64,000 nucleotides of DNA from Persicaria tinctoria (GCA_037127255.1 JBANSL010000002.1:41614392-41678391), one strand, 5' to 3'; positions 21,943 through 35,283 are shown, counted from the stretch's first letter. Numbers and translations: made by a program. The notes: generated by a model not told the origin, from the sequence alone.

Positions 21943-22398
21943 TTAAGGAGAAATTAGATTAAGATAATCCCTGCAAAAACAAAACTTTTTAGCAGGAACA
22001 ATCTTAGTCCCAAAGTCAGTTGGGTTCAAATCTCCTTTGATCTTCTTCACCTCAAGTACTTTTTCTTCCAGTTTTTCTCTGATGAAGTGGAACCTGACAT
22101 CAATATGTTTGGTTCTCTCGTGGTACATTGGGTCCTTACATAGGTACAATGCACTCTGAGAGTCTGTATGAATAACAGGCAGGACAGGTTTCTTCTGGAA
22201 GATTTCTTTCAGCACTCCTTTTAGCCAGATGGCTTCTTTGGCTGCTTCAGTAGCTGCTATGTATTCAGCCTCAGTGGATGAGAGAGCCACCACAGGCTGT
22301 AGCTGGGATATCCAAGAAATGCAGTTTCCTGCCCAAGTAAAATAATAGGCAGTAGTAGATTTCCTGTTGTCCTTGTTGCTGGCATAGTCCGAGTCCAC
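21943..22398 (-). pseudogene. Copia B RNase H region
   Basis: Reads DSDYASNKDNRKSTTAYYF, ALSSTEAEYIAATEAAKEAIWL and HTDSQSALYL, then KHIDVRFHFIRE: the classic Ty1/copia RNase H motifs with acidic residues D, E and D present. An in-phase stop (near 22421) separates it from the RT fragment upstream on the minus strand. Confidence 0.85.
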
Positions 22399-22419
22399 AT
22401 AACCCTGTAAATCTGGAGG

Positions 22420-23378
22420 CTACTTATGAGCACCAAAGACCAAGCTATGGTCCTTAGTGCCACATAAGTACCTCAATAGATACTTCATTGCAGACCAATG
22501 TGCTTCTCCAGGATTAGCCATAAACCTGCTCAACACACTTATAGAGAATGCCATGTCAGGTCTAGTACATAGCATAGCATACATGACTGATCCCACAACA
22601 ACATCATAGGGGCACTTGGCCATCCTTTGTCTATCATTTGGTGTTGTGGGACACTGTCTCTTTGTGAGCTCCAAATGCCCCCCTAAAGGGACTGGAGCTG
22701 GATTTGAGGAAAGCATGTTAAATCTAGACAACACCTTATGCACATAATCAGATTGAGATAATTTCATCAATTTGTTTTTTCTATCTCTGATTATATTTAT
22801 CCCCAAAATTTTCTGAGCAGGACCTAAGTCCTTCATATCAAAATGCTTCATCAGATTCTTCTTGACACCACTTATCACAAGCAAAGAATCACATATCAAA
22901 AGAATATCATCCACATATAACAGAATATAAATGGGACAAGGAGAAGTTCTTTTCTGATATAAACAAGTATCATATTTACTTCTCTTGAAGCCAAGGGATC
23001 TCATGCATAGGTCAAACTTTTATTCCATTGTCTAGGGGACTGCTTGAGTCCATAAATGGATTTTTTAAGCAAGCATGCATGATCTGGATGATCTTTATCT
23101 GTAAAGCCCTTAGGCTGTCTCATATAGATAGTTTCATCCACATCTCCATGTAAAAAGGCTGTCTTGACATCCATTTGTTCAAGTTATAGATCATGCATAG
23201 CAGTAATAGCAAGTAACAACCTTAAGGTTTTATATTTCACAACAGGTGCAAAGATATCAGTGTAATCAAGACCTTCACGTTGAGTAAAACCTTTAGCTAC
23301 AAGCCTAGCTTTAAACTTATGTGGATCAGAGGGGTTCAAGCCATCTTTCAACTTAAACACCCATTTGCAATCAATCAA
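22420..23378 (-). pseudogene. Copia B reverse transcriptase region (broken)
   Basis: The pieces include [38 protein letters not shown] (23184-23378), and LYVDDILLICDS with the YVDD catalytic box plus the downstream palm (22420-23004). Stops between 23005 and 23183 and a frame break near 23380 inactivate it. Confidence 0.85.
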
Positions 23379-24775
23379 TCTAGCCTAGCAGGTTTAGGCA
23401 CTAGCACCCAAGTGTTATTATCATGCATGGATTTTATCTCATCAGACATAGCATTTTTCCATTGAACAGATTGCTGGCTATGTATAGCAGATTCATAAGT
23501 ATTAGGTGTAGGAAACTTAACCACTTCAGCAGCAATCATAGCATATTCAACCAAATTAGAAGTATATTTTTTATTAGGAATTTTTATCCTAGGACTTCTA
23601 TCTCTGACCAGCACATAATCATTCACAGATGAAGGCACAGAATCCCCAAGGGGTACATATGCATTCAGAGAAGAAGGGGTAGAAGTAGAAGATGAAGCAG
23701 ACACATTTTCAGTGCCAGAGGGAGAAGTGTCAGGGTTAGAAGTACTCCCTGTGGTGTCTTCAGAAGCTTCATTTCTTGCCAAGACTTCATGTTCCCGCCT
23801 TAATTTGGATGATGATGCTGGAGTGATTGCTGGATTGTGCAGCATATGCACTGGATATCCAATATCAAATTCAGGCTCCTCGTTCTCAGGGTATAGAGTT
23901 GTTGGGGAAGCAAAAGGGACTGTGGGCACTGTGGTGGTACCTGAAACTTCAGAAGAAGCAAAAGGGACTGTGGTGGTACATGAAACTTCAGAAGAAGAAA
24001 TTAGTTGTTGGGGAAGCAATTAGTTTCTCTTTATATCATGCAGGCTGAATAAGAAGGAGTTTATAACCCTTCACTCCCTCTGGGTACCCTAGCATAACAC
24101 ATTTGAGAGCCCTCGGTTGCAGCTTGCCTTGTGTCACATGGGCATAAGCTGTGCATCCAAAGGGCCTCAAGTATGTGAGGCTAGGCTTCCTCCCAGTCCA
24201 CATCTCTTGAGGGGTTTTGAACCCTATGGCAGAGGATGGGGACCTGTTAATAAGGTAGGCTGCTGTCAAAACAGTTTCACCCCACAGAGAGGGTTTCATG
24301 CCTACAGAAAATAGTATACATCTAGTTTTTTCAAGTAAGGTACGATTCATTCTTTCCGCTGTGCCATTCTATTGAGGAGTGCCTGGAACTGTAAGACGCA
24401 TTTTAATACCATTAGCATTGCAAAATTCAGTAAAAGCATGATTAACAAACTCTAGGCCATTGTCAGTCCTAAGGCACTTGACCTTGTGACCTGACTGGCC
24501 TTCTACCTTCTGTTTCCAATCTTTGAAAGACTGGAAGGCTTCATCTTTGGACTTTAGTAGACCTATCCATACCTTTCTAGAGTAGTGGTCAACAAATGAG
24601 ATGAAGTACTTTCTGCCTTCAAGAGTATCCACTTGTGCAGGACCCCAAAGGTCTGAGTGAATATACTCTAGATGAGCCCCTGCAACATAAGAGGAGCTTA
24701 AGAAAGGTAATTTGTTAGCTTTACCAAGAATACAGTTCTCACAAGCATTTAAATCAACAAGTTTTTTTATCTAAA
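23375..24775 (-). pseudogene. Copia B integrase core and linker (3' part)
   Basis: Contains FVDHYSRKVWIGLLK, CLRTDNGLEFVN, then PQ-stop-NGTAERMNRTLLEK, where the invariant PQQNG region has TAG (plus-strand CTA at 24369-24371). The linker to RT has PSRIKIP-type Pro/Ser sequence. Interrupted at 24774 by insertion of A2; continues at 33151. Confidence 0.85.
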
Positions 24776-24778
24776 AGA

Positions 24779-26283
24779 TGATGTCTCCAAAGTAGCCATG
24801 TCTTTATGCGTATTTTAGTTCCATATTCTTTACATTTTGCATATTTCGGGTTGGGAATATGTCGGATTTATGTAGTTTATGCTTATTTGTCAGAAATGGA
24901 GATCTACATAAGTTTCTGTTTAATATCGCAGGATATGGAACCATTTCGGAAGAAAACCAAGAAGCGAGAACCGGAGCTCAAAGCTACTCGACATCAACTA
25001 GCCTTAGTCGATCTCGACAAGCCATGTCTAGACACCTGCCAGGATCAAGGAGCCTATGTCGAGAAGCTAAAGACGAAGAACCCGACTTCCGAACCTTTGT
25101 CGATATCGAGTTAGCTCTACTCGAGATCGACGAGGACTCTAGAATCCGCGTGACGCGTCGACACAATTCTACTCGGATTGGGATTCCTTGGGCTCGAAGT
25201 TTGCCGATTCTATCCGATCTATCAAGATACATCATGGAAGAGAGAGATCTATCCACTTTAAGACTTTTAGGTATATTTCCCTTTTAGATTTAATTTCTTT
25301 GTTGCTTTTATTTATCATTAAGCCTTTTAGATATAATTTTAAATATAGATAGATGTTTCTATCCTTGAGTAGCAAGGAATAGAAGGCTATAAATAAAGCC
25401 TTAGGGGCTGAGCATTAGGCATCTTAATTCAATTCCAGAGAGAAGTAATTAGGAGAAGTAGAGAGAGAGAGTGAGCGGCCGATTGGAGTTGTGAAGCGAG
25501 AGCGGAATTGGCTTCAAGCGGTTGTAAACTTTGGTTTATTTTAATGCAATTAGTTTTATCGTGTTTTGAGCATCTACTACTTGTTATGTGTTTATTACTC
25601 GTTTAATGGAGATCCATGCTAACAACTTGGATTGTAAACATAAAATCGGTAGAGACAATTAGGGTTTCTTGAAAGAGTTGTCTAATTGTTGGAAAAGGCG
25701 AAAGCTTGTCCTTTGATGCAATTCACATGATTATATGTTTTATCTCTGGCTTATGCATGCTTGGTTATCGTTGTTGCAAACCCCAATCTTGGAAGTTCTT
25801 TTACATTAAGTTTAGTTCGAAATCCCAAAGCAATTGTTTTTACTTTCTTTCGTTTCGTTTTAGTTTCTGTCTCCTCGATATCGAATAGCACTCGTCGATA
25901 TCGAGTACTGATTCTCGATCTAGCATCGTTGTAGCTTCTGTGTGCAGGTACTCGACAAAGCCCAACTCGACGTCGACGAAGCCTACTCAATATCGAGTAG
26001 CCTCTTGTCGAGATCGACGAGAACCTGTGCTTGCTGCTGCGCTGTGCTCGACTGGTCCGATCTTCTGTCGACTAACTCTAGTCGAGATCGAGGACATCTG
26101 TGGTCGACTTCCGTGAGATTTCCACCGCTGCCTAGGATCCGCTGACACGCTTCCTCATGGATCGATTCTGACTTCCCACTGCTACATCAGGAGGAGGTCT
26201 TGTAATTATTTGCAAGGGACGGAATCTGGTTTGCTGTGATTTATTTATATTTTATTTCGCATACTCGATTTCCTCCTACAACA
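24779..26283 (+). repeat. Element A2 5' LTR
   Basis: 1505 bp. TATAAATA at 25388-25395. TCGA-NN-TCGA clusters lie at 24985-25160 and 25870-26105. Compared with the 3' LTR it lacks two segments, about 225 bp in the first cluster and about 110 bp including the conserved CCACCCACTTCT block. Confidence 0.92.
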
Positions 26284-26286
26284 AAT

Positions 26287-26304
26287 TGGCGCCGTTGCCG
26301 GGGA
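26287..26304 (+). promoter_or_regulatory. Primer-binding site, complementary to tRNA-Asp
   Basis: TGGCGCCGTTGCCGGGGA starts three bases after the 5' LTR. It is the reverse complement of the 3' end of plant tRNA-Asp(GTC) including CCA. This site is typical of Athila-type Ty3/gypsy elements. Confidence 0.9.
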
Positions 26305-26366
26305 AGCTATTATTCGTGCCTTAGGTAGTTAGTTCTCACATCTGCTTTGAGTTATTATACAGGTGT

Positions 26367-29258
26367 ATGCGCCGTTCTGGTCTACCACCTATGTTTGACA
26401 GCTTAGACGAACCGGAGCGTTACCTACACATTCACTCTAAACTCAAAAGGATCACGGCGGCCGCTGAAACGCAGGAACAACTGATTGCCAGGCTTACAAG
26501 GGAACTAGCCACAAAAGATGCTGCTATCGCCGCTGAGAAAGCAGCAAGGGAGCAAGCAGAAGCTGAGCTTGCCCAATATCCAACCACTACTGAGGATTAT
26601 ATGCATCCAACTCTCGTCGTGCCTGAATCGGCGATTCTAATCCCTGATAATTCTTTTGAAATTCGCACTCAATTTCTTATAGAGCTTAAAAATAATGCTT
26701 TTTATGGAAAATTTAATGAGTGTCCTCTTGAACATATTACCAATTTTTCTGACATGTGCCGTACTATTACTGAAGGTACAACGCTGGAATATGTCAAGAT
26801 GAAAGCTTTTCGCTGGTCTCTCGCTGGGCCTGCACTGAACTGGCTTGAAAGGCTGAAACCAAGATCACTCACAACATGGGCCCAAGTAGAGCAAGAATTT
26901 CTGAATAAATTCTTCCCACCCGCCAAAACAGCACTTCTCCGCCAGAAAATCAATGCCTTCAAACAGAAGCCTGGGGAACCGCTGGCAAAGGCATGGGAAC
27001 GCTACAAAGAACTGTTGCGATCTTGCCCTACTCATGGACAACCGCCCTACGTCATTCAGGAGATCTTCTTCAACTCTCTTGATCAAGTCACTAAGGACAG
27101 AATCAACCATTATACTCACTATAAGTATCTGACGATGCCGCCAATTAACGCCTGGGGTGTGCTGGACAAGCTCACCAATTATGACAACAAATATGGGTCT
27201 ACTGCAAACTATGAGGAGAACTCCAACGCCAGGCCAGCACCATCTATGCCACTATATGAGCCAGCAAAGGAGATCGACCCAGATGTCAGAGAGCAATTCT
27301 ACAGAGACCAGAATCGCAAGCTCCTCAAGCAAGTCAAATATCTATCTGTCAAGCAGCCTTGCATCGAATGCGGATCACAGAGGCACACCACTACTGAGTG
27401 CCCACACAGAGAGCAAGTCAGAATGGCAGAGACTCAGGAAGAGGCAGCCTACGCTGGGGGTCCCAATCGCTACATGGGAGACCAACGGTCCTATCAACAA
27501 CAGTGGAACCAAGGTCCTCCTAGGAACCCCCCACCCTACAGAGCTCCAGGACATCGAGCAAGGGATCAAAAAAAGGACGATCTGCAGCTGATCCTTGATG
27601 AGATGCGCCGAAATCATGCACAGAACCTACAGGCTACCAACACCATCAACAATCAGCTCTAGAATTTCAACACAAAATTTGGGGAACTGGATATCTGGAA
27701 AAGGGGAATAGAGACGCAGATGGGTCAAATCGCTGCACAGATCCCACGACCGTCCGGACACCTCCCTGGGCAAACAGAACCAAATCCTAAAGGGAAGACC
27801 GGACATGTCGCAGCTATCAAACTCAGGAGTGGGCATCAATTACACGAGCCAGAGGTCGGGAAACAGCAAAGCAAGGCAGACCAGCAACTCGAGACAGAGA
27901 AAAGCCTACTCGATCTCGAGGAGACCGTACTCGACTTCGATAAGCCGCTACTCGACAAAGACCAGAAGCTGAGCTCGGACTCTGCTGCGCAGACCAGCAA
28001 CTCTAGGTCGACCACCCAACTCGATGTCGAGGAGCCCGTGGTCGAGATCGAGGAGCAGCATCTGGCCGACGTCGGCGACTCTGCCACACCTCTGACAATT
28101 GATCTGGCTCCGAAACAAAAAAAGCCACTGCCTTTCCCTTCAAAAGCACAGAAAGATCCCACTGCAGGTAGGTTTACCAGATTTGTTAATATGCTGCAAG
28201 AACTGAATGTTTCTATCCCTTTTACAGAAGCCATACAAGAGATGCCTGGATATGTCAAATTTCTAAAGGAAATCCTGAGCAAGAAGCGATCCATCTCAGA
28301 GATCGCAGGCGAATGCAAAGTACTCCACTTCCCTGAAAAGTGACCTGACCCTCGTAAGTTTTCTGTTACTGTGGGTTTTGGACAATATAAATATGAGTCT
28401 CTATGTGATTTAGGAGCAAGTGTGAGCGTCATGCCTCTATCAATCTGGTGGAAGGTCAAAATAGGATGCATAGAACCTGTGGATGCCAAGCTATACATGG
28501 CAAATAATACAGTAGTCATCCCTACAGGTATAGTTGAGAACGTCCCTGTCCAGGTTGGTAAATTCTTTGTTCCAGCAGATTTCCTTATCATTGACTGTGC
28601 TGAAGATCCTACTAGCCCTATTATTCTTGGTAGATCATTCTTAGCTACTAAAGATGCCAGAATTATTGTTAAGAATCGCTCGCTCACCTTCACCATAGGC
28701 GATGAGGTTTTGGATTTCTCTTTTGGCCCTGCAAAAGAGGAAATTTCCTGGCTGGAGGTAAAAAGCATCAGCAACCGCGGGACCAAGCAAACAGCGGAGG
28801 GAAGCGCCAGCACTGTCCTCAAGGTCGACAAGAGCTGCTCGATCTCGACAAGGGCGCTACTCGATCTCGACCAACACTTGTCGATGTCGACTTCCACTGA
28901 TGAGCCACTGACTTGCCCAGAGCCTGAGTATGGGGTCCATGTACTCGAGGTCGACCAGCAATACTCGATCTCGACTAGCCCCAAGCCCAAAGATTTTTGT
29001 TTTGGGTCCGAAAAGGTAAGTTCAGGTATGAATTCTACTCCCCCTCAGTCCATAAAGAAAATTATCAATGATTTAAGGGGAGATAAGAAACCGTGGAGAG
29101 AGAATCTGCGAAAACTAAGAGCTGGAAGGAAGAAGAAGAAAGAGAAGGGAGATGATGCAAGCAAACACCTGTCAGCTGAGCTTGCATACTACCATCAGGA
29201 CCTAGATGATCCAGGAGAAGGGCCAAGCATGAGCGGGCCCCACAATAATGGTCCTTGA
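26367..29258 (+). pseudogene. Element A2 Gag-PR frame with two nonsense codons
   Basis: A single frame from ATG 26367 to TGA 29256-29258, broken by TAG (27660-27662) and TGA (28341-28343). It has an N-terminal coiled-coil-like segment, a retrotransposon Gag domain (YGKFNECPLEHI...FRWSLAGPALNWL...FLNKFFPP, about residues 110-250), a zinc knuckle CIECGSQRHTTTEC (about 331), a linker rich in acidic TCGA-derived repeats, and a PR with DLGAS (near 28412) and ILGR (near 28627). After PR the C-terminus is basic (RAGRKKKKEKG) and differs from A and E, which have the GPY/F-like module. The stops fit CAG-to-TAG and CGA-to-TGA. Confidence 0.88.
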
Positions 29259-31277
29259 GCGCAAACGGAGAAGTCGGCCTAGCGACTCTAAAATCTAGAG
29301 CATGTATATAGAACTTTATGAATTTTGGGACTTTTTGAACTTTTTTGTTTTGTTTTTTGTTTTGGTTTTATGTCTTTTAGAATATTTCACGTGGATAGTC
29401 TTGTTTCTTGTGCAATCTAACACTTTTAGGTCGGCAAGCATATAAGGATCGCGAAAAGTGGAATAAAGAAGTCCCTGAAACCAGTCAGAATCGACGAAGG
29501 CCAAGTCGATTACGACAAGGAGGGGCAGCCCAGACACTACTCGATAGCGAGTAGGCCAACTCGATATCGACAAACCACCAGAAGCTCCTCGACTTTAGAA
29601 AACCACTGGACGCAGAAAAGCTACTCGAGATCAAGTAACATGTACTCGAGATCGACAAAGATGTCTACTCGACCTGCACTGACCTGCCCTCCTCGATGTG
29701 TTATCCTGTGAGTTCCTTCCTTTACTCTTGTTTTTTATTTGATTTTATACAGTGGGGACACTGTAAATTTTAAAGTATGGGGTGGGGGAAGGGCTCATTA
29801 TCATTATCATATGTGTTAGTTTTGCTTTTGGTTTTACATGGTGAAATTTTAAATTTTTTATGTTATGCATTCATGTTTAAATTTTATGCCTTTTTCTTTC
29901 GTCATACTTTAGTTTTGATTTTTGTATAAAAGAAAAAAAAATAGAAAATGTCGAAAAAATAAAAAATATGCATGTTTAAATTTTTGCATTGTTTTATACC
30001 CTAACTTAGATGTCCTATGATGATGAATAATGATTGACTTGATCATGTAAATCCTATGGCATGTTTGGAAGGTTTAGCCTAAGTCCCCAAAATTGTTTTT
30101 AAGTGGATTGTGAACTTGTGATGAAATTGAGCACATATGATCCTAAGCTAAAGGTTAAAATCCAACAAAAATTATCCCAGTAAGAATTTTGGCCTTATAG
30201 GGAGAACATTAAAAATCCCCCTGCTTCCTTGAGTGTATTTACTCTTCCTATGCATCTCTAAATGTTGTGATAGTTATTCAAAACCAATGCATTTATATGT
30301 TTATGTTGATAAGAATTAAATGATGGAGGCACCTTTTAAGCCAATTTTATCCTCTCTTTACCTACCCTACATTATCCCTGCTTGAAGCCATAACATTAGC
30401 CTGAGACTTTTATTATGAACTCCACAAAAATATCCTTAGCCAAATTGAGCCTGACCCCCATTTGGGAATTAAGACTTAGAGTTGGTAGGAATGGTGATTT
30501 GTGAAAAGAATGAGCTTATGTTGCATTTCAAGAAGGAAGGATTGATGAAAATATTAAGATATGGGATGGTTTAAATTTTTTATCTTGCTATGCATATTAT
30601 GTAAAAGGATTTTTGGCTCACATCATAAATGCACTATTAATGTTATTTGGTTTTTATTTTCGAAAAAAAAAATCCGAAAAAAGAAAGAAAAAAGTATATA
30701 TATTTGTGAATAAAGTGCATGAGCCAAATTTACCTTATTTCTTTCATTATTTGCAAGATACACACTTTGGAGAGGTTGAGAAAGTTTGAAAGGTTACATA
30801 CTCGATGGAGATAAATTGGAGAGTTTGGTTGATGCATATGATTGAGAAGTTATGATTTGGTTGTGTTGGAGATTTAGGAGTCTTGATTCCCGAATTTTAT
30901 TAAGCACCACATGGCCAAATAAATCCATTCCTTACTATTTCATACCAAGCCCCATTATAACCCCGCCGAATAGAATCTTGTTGCATTTTCATAATTGGTT
31001 GCGAAGTTGATTCATATTTAAATTGCAATGTTTATGAGATTGTGTATGGAATTGAGTTGAGAGTTGATCTACATAGCCTAAACACATTGAGAGCTGAGTA
31101 TAAACACATTATTCCTGTGAGGTTGGATTTATACTGCCTATGCCTATGGATCGCTCATATATGTGTGATGACGTTAAATTCACTTGTCTTACATTGCTAC
31201 TACTTGAGATGTTGCTTTTGACGAAGGCGAAGACTTGAAGGATGTGTTGTAGGTCTTGGTTATTGTTTGGTTATTGC
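29259..31277 (+). mobile_element. Element A2 3' non-coding internal region
   Basis: Holds the conserved hairpin (29272-29287), an exon-like cassette (29430-29707) rich in TCGA words, a hairpin ACAGTG-GGGA-CACTGT with a purine tract (29754-29790), then about 1.5 kb of AT-rich DNA with no ORF of interest. Confidence 0.75.
29754..29790 (+). promoter_or_regulatory. Internal hairpin plus polypurine module (A2)
   Basis: The stem ACAGTG/CACTGT is identical to that of element A, with a loop change A to G (GGGA). The purine tract AAAGTATGGGGTGGGGGAAG follows at the same spacing. Confidence 0.55.
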
Positions 31278-31310
31278 TTGAGGACAAGCAAGTCTAAGTA
31301 TGGGGTGATT
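31278..31310 (+). promoter_or_regulatory. A2 3' hairpin and polypurine tract
   Basis: TTGCTTG-AGGA-CAAGCAA is followed by CTAAGTATGGGGTG and ends just before the 3' LTR. It matches the arrangement in element A. Confidence 0.75.
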
Positions 31311-33145
31311 TGATGTCTCCAAAGTAGCCATGTCTTTATGCGTATTTTAGTTCCATATTCTTTACATTTTGCATATTTCGGGTTGAGAATATGTCGGATT
31401 TATGTAGTTTATGCTTATTTGTTAGAAATGGAGATCTACATAAGTTTCTGTTTAATATCGCAGGATATGGAACCATTTCGGAAGAAAACCAAGAAGCGAG
31501 AACCGGAGCTCAAAACTACTCGACATCGACTAGCCTTAGTCGATCTCGACAAGCCATGTCTAGACACCTGCCAGGATCGAGGAGCCTATGTCGAGAAGCT
31601 AAAGACGAAGAACCCGACTTCCGAACCTTTGTCGAGATCGAGTTAGGCTACTCGAGATCGACAAGACCTCGGAGACAACCCGGAGTCGAGGAGAGCATGA
31701 CGAGAAGAGATCGACCAACCATGCTCAGACATCCTTACTCGATGTCGACAAGAGGTACTCGTGGTCGACGACGCCCAGGAGCCATGTCCGAGCCTGTCGA
31801 GCACCAGCAACCCGAGACACCGAGCCACGCCCAGTCGACAACACTCCTAGTCGAGATCGAGTAAGCTCTACTCGAGATCGACGAGGACTCCAGAAGCCGC
31901 GTGACGCGTCGACACAATTCTACTCGGATTGGGATTCCTTGGGCTCGAAGTTTGCCAATTCTATCCGATCTATCAAGATACATCATGGAAGAGAGAGATC
32001 TATCCACTTTAAGACTTTCAGATATATTCCCCTTTTAGATTTAATTTCTTTGTTTCTTTTATTTATCATTAAGTCTTTTAGATATAATTTTAGATATAGA
32101 TAGATGTTTCTATCCTTGAGTAGCAAGGAATAGAAGGATATAAATAAAGCCTTAGGGGTTGAGCATTAGGCATCTTAATTCAATTCCAGAGAGAAGTAAG
32201 TAGGAGAAGTAGAGAGAGAGTGAGTGGCCGATTGGAGTTGTGAAGCGAGAGCGGAATTGGCTTCAAGCGGTTGTAAATTTTGGTTTATTTTAATGCAATT
32301 AGTTTTCTTTCAATCGATGATGTCTGAGTTTGCGATGAAGCGCGAGTAGTCCACCCACTTCTAGGGTTGGGATGAGCCCGACGATAGCCATGCACGCTTG
32401 AGGTAAAGATCTGACTTTTATCGTGTTTTGAGCATCTACTATTTGTTATGTGTTTATTACCCGTCTAATGGAGATCCATGCTAACAACTTGGATTGTAAA
32501 CATAAAATTGGTAGAGACAATTAGGGTTTCTTGAAAGAGTTGTCTAATTGTTGGAAAAGGCGAAAGCTTGTCCTTTGATGCAATTCACATGATTATCTGT
32601 TTTATCTCTGCCTTATGCATGCTTGGTTATCGTTGTTGCAAACCCCAATCTTGGAAGTTCTTTTACATTAAGTTTTGTTCGAAATCCCAAAGTAATTGTT
32701 TTTACTTTCTTTCGTTTCGTTTTAGTTTCTGTCTCCTCGATATCGAATAGCACTCGTCGATATCGAGTATTGATTCTCGATCTAGCATTGTTGTAGCTTC
32801 TGTGTGCAGGTACTCGACAAAGCCCAACTCGACGTCGACGAAGCCTACTCGATATCGAGTATCCTCTAGTTGAGATCGAAGAGAACCTGTGCTTGCTGCT
32901 GCGCTGTGCTCGACTGGTCCGATCTTCTGTCGACTAACTCTAGTCGAGATCGAGGACATCTGTGGTCGACTTTCGTGAGATTTCCACCGCTGCCTAGGAT
33001 CCGCTGACACGCTTCCTCGTGGATCGATCCTGACTTCCCACTGCTACATCAAGAGGAGGTCTTGTAATTATTTGCAAGGGACGGAATCTGGTTTGCTGTG
33101 ATTTATTTATATTTTATTTCGCATACTGGATTTCCTCCTACAACA
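31311..33145 (+). repeat. Element A2 3' LTR
   Basis: 1835 bp. TATAAATA at 32139-32146. It carries the full first TCGA cluster (31515-31890), the conserved CCACCCACTTCT block (32350-32400), and the second cluster (32740-32970). It is otherwise close to the 5' LTR. Confidence 0.92.
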
Positions 33146-34399
33146 AAAGACTAGTTTTAAACAAGTAATAGAGGCCCTTGTTACCAATGTTGCCTAATCT
33201 GTTATGCCAAACCTGAGTGTTTTCAAGAGTCATAGAGTCAAGTTTCTTTGTGACATTGCATTCAGGAGGTCTAGTAACATAATACAGACCACCTACTTTC
33301 ACAGCTGTAAGAAGATTTACACCATTTTTGCTGACACTTTTCTTTCCTGCAAAAGTAGTGATTAGGCAATGTTGATCATCAAACATAGAGACAGATAACA
33401 AACTTCTTCTCAATGCTGGAACCCACTTGACATCTTTAACAAGGATACTCTTCCCATTTGGCTGTTGCAGTGACACATCACCTGTACCTTTAATTTTCAA
33501 GACAGTATAATCACCAAGAATAACCTCACCTGTAACAGACTCATCAAGAGTTTTAAACCAAGATTTTACAGGAGTAGCATGCATAGTGCAACCTGAATCT
33601 AAAATCCAGGTATTACTGTCAACAAAAGAATCACACATAAGCAATTCATTGGGATAAGTAGTATGAGACTCAAACACAACAGCATTTTCTTGTTTATTTT
33701 TATTCTGGTCAGCCCTTTTCTTCTTTCTGCAGTCTTTAATCCAGTGACCCACATGACCACAATAGTTACATTTTGAGTCTTTGGGCACTTTCGGATCAGA
33801 CTACTCATTTGGAGTCTTCTCATCCTTTTTAGGCTTGTTTTGGGAAGGCTTGCCCCCTTTATTTTTATTGCCCTTCATATACAGAACCTCAGATTTATCA
33901 GATTTGTCATTTTTATCAAATTTAGCATATCCCTTTATTTTAAAGACCTTCATAATCTCATTTTTCTCAATTATGGATTCAACAAGTTTATCTTTAGATA
34001 AGGAATCTCTACTAAACTGTATAACATCTCTGAAAGTATCAAACTGAGAAGGCAGAGAATTAAGCAATAAAATAGCCTGATAAGAATCTTTGATATTGTC
34101 ATTACACCTTTGTAATTCTTGGGTCATCTTCAAGAATTTATCCAGATTATCTTGCAAAGTCAGATTTGGATCCATTTTGAAAGTAAACAATCTACACAAC
34201 AATGAAATCAAACTAGGCAGAGATTTATGCAAGTATAATGTTTCTAAGGCACGCCAGAGGGAGTAAGGATCAGTGTACTGTACTACCTGTCGGGCTACCT
34301 CATCAGTGAGTCGTAACATGATCTCAGCATGAGCTTGCTCAGCTAAATCTGGATCATATACACCCTTACCTTTATCGTCCTTTACCTCGGTCTTAGAGG
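33138..34399 (-). pseudogene. Copia B protease, zinc knuckle and Gag C-terminal half
   Basis: Minus-strand pieces: GAG-pre-integrase near 33160-33230, protease WILDSGCTMHATP (near 33590), zinc knuckle CNYCGHVGHWIKDC (near 33760), and Gag residues EIMLRLTDEVARQVVQYTDPYSLWRALETLY (34240-34330). A frame break near 33790 separates Gag from PR. It is cut at 34399 by element C. Confidence 0.82.
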
Positions 34400-34404
34400 G
34401 TTCA

Positions 34405-35268
34405 TGACGTGTTCCAGCCCCCGTAGAATATGACTTTGATGTCGCATTAATAAAACATTTATTATTATAAAACATATTTTTATTTTAAGTATTATTATTA
34501 ATAAGAGGTGTGGACTTTCTTTGCATAGGAAGTCCAACCCATTAGTTATTTAGGTCCATTAGTAATTAGGGTTATTAGTATTTTCCTATAAATACTCTAT
34601 TAGGGTTAATTGTCATCGGTACGTCAAAATTAGAGGATGGCAGAGCGTTGAGTTGAAACTCCCCCTTTTCCTCCCTGACATCACAAACCCTATCGTTCTC
34701 TTTGTTACTTGATTGATTGTTGTTGCTGAGATTCAATTGAGATCTTCAATTAAAGGTTCTCGCTGGAATTGATTGAAGATCAGAATCTCATCCTCGTTTG
34801 GAAGAGATTCGTCCTCTTTTTCCGCTGTCACCGCCCCGCTCTTCACCACCGCTCCCACACTGTCGTTGCAACCGTCGGACTGCTCGCGTAGGGTCTAATC
34901 CACTGCCACTGGTTTTATTGCAATTGATGTGTGTGTGCCGTCGATCGAGGACCATTACGCGCGCTTGAGTAGAAGAAAGGAGATCGATCGTGCCGTATAT
35001 ATTTATATAAATATATACTCCCTATTACTTAGCCTAATTCAAATACCGCCACTGCAATTGGAATCCGAAAGTGAAGTCAACAGAGTGCTAATTAATTCGT
35101 TATTTGCAAAGCCACAGTCGTCCATTCGGAATCGAAGTGAACAAGGAGGTACTCCAAAGTCAACCCGAGGGACGTGAGTTTATTGTAATTGGACGGTTGA
35201 TCGATTGATTTACTTGCCACCGGACGATTGAGAGTTGTACTCGCTCCACCCGAGTCGAGTACGTATCA
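34405..35268 (+). repeat. Element C 5' LTR
   Basis: 864 bp, TGACGTGTTCC...TACGTATCA. It contains TATAAATACTC-type promoter sequence (about 34589). It shares most of its sequence with the 3' LTR, but the centre (about 34670-35160) is diverged. Confidence 0.88.
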
Positions 35269-35270
35269 AC

Positions 35271-35283
35271 TGGCATCAGAGCC
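35271..35283 (+). promoter_or_regulatory. Element C primer-binding site
   Basis: TGGCATCAGAGCC lies two bases after the LTR. It differs by one base from the common initiator-tRNA-Met primer site TGGTATCAGAGCC. Confidence 0.75.

Larger units (their letters stand above)
24779..33145 (+). mobile_element. Element A2: complete non-autonomous Athila-like LTR element, TSD AAAGA
   Basis: 8367 bp bounded by LTRs 24779-26283 and 31311-33145, both beginning TGATGTCTCC and ending TACAACA. The 5-bp AAAGA lies directly outside each end (24774-24778 and 33146-33150), and copia B reads on across the pair. The interior has a tRNA-Asp primer site, gag and PR in one frame, about 2 kb of non-coding DNA, and a polypurine tract. 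There is no RT, RNase H or integrase. Confidence 0.95.

Noticed and set aside
27836..28990. 384-aa minus-strand ORF opposite the A2 protease
   Set aside because: Exact shadow of the sense gag-PR frame; no independent domain.
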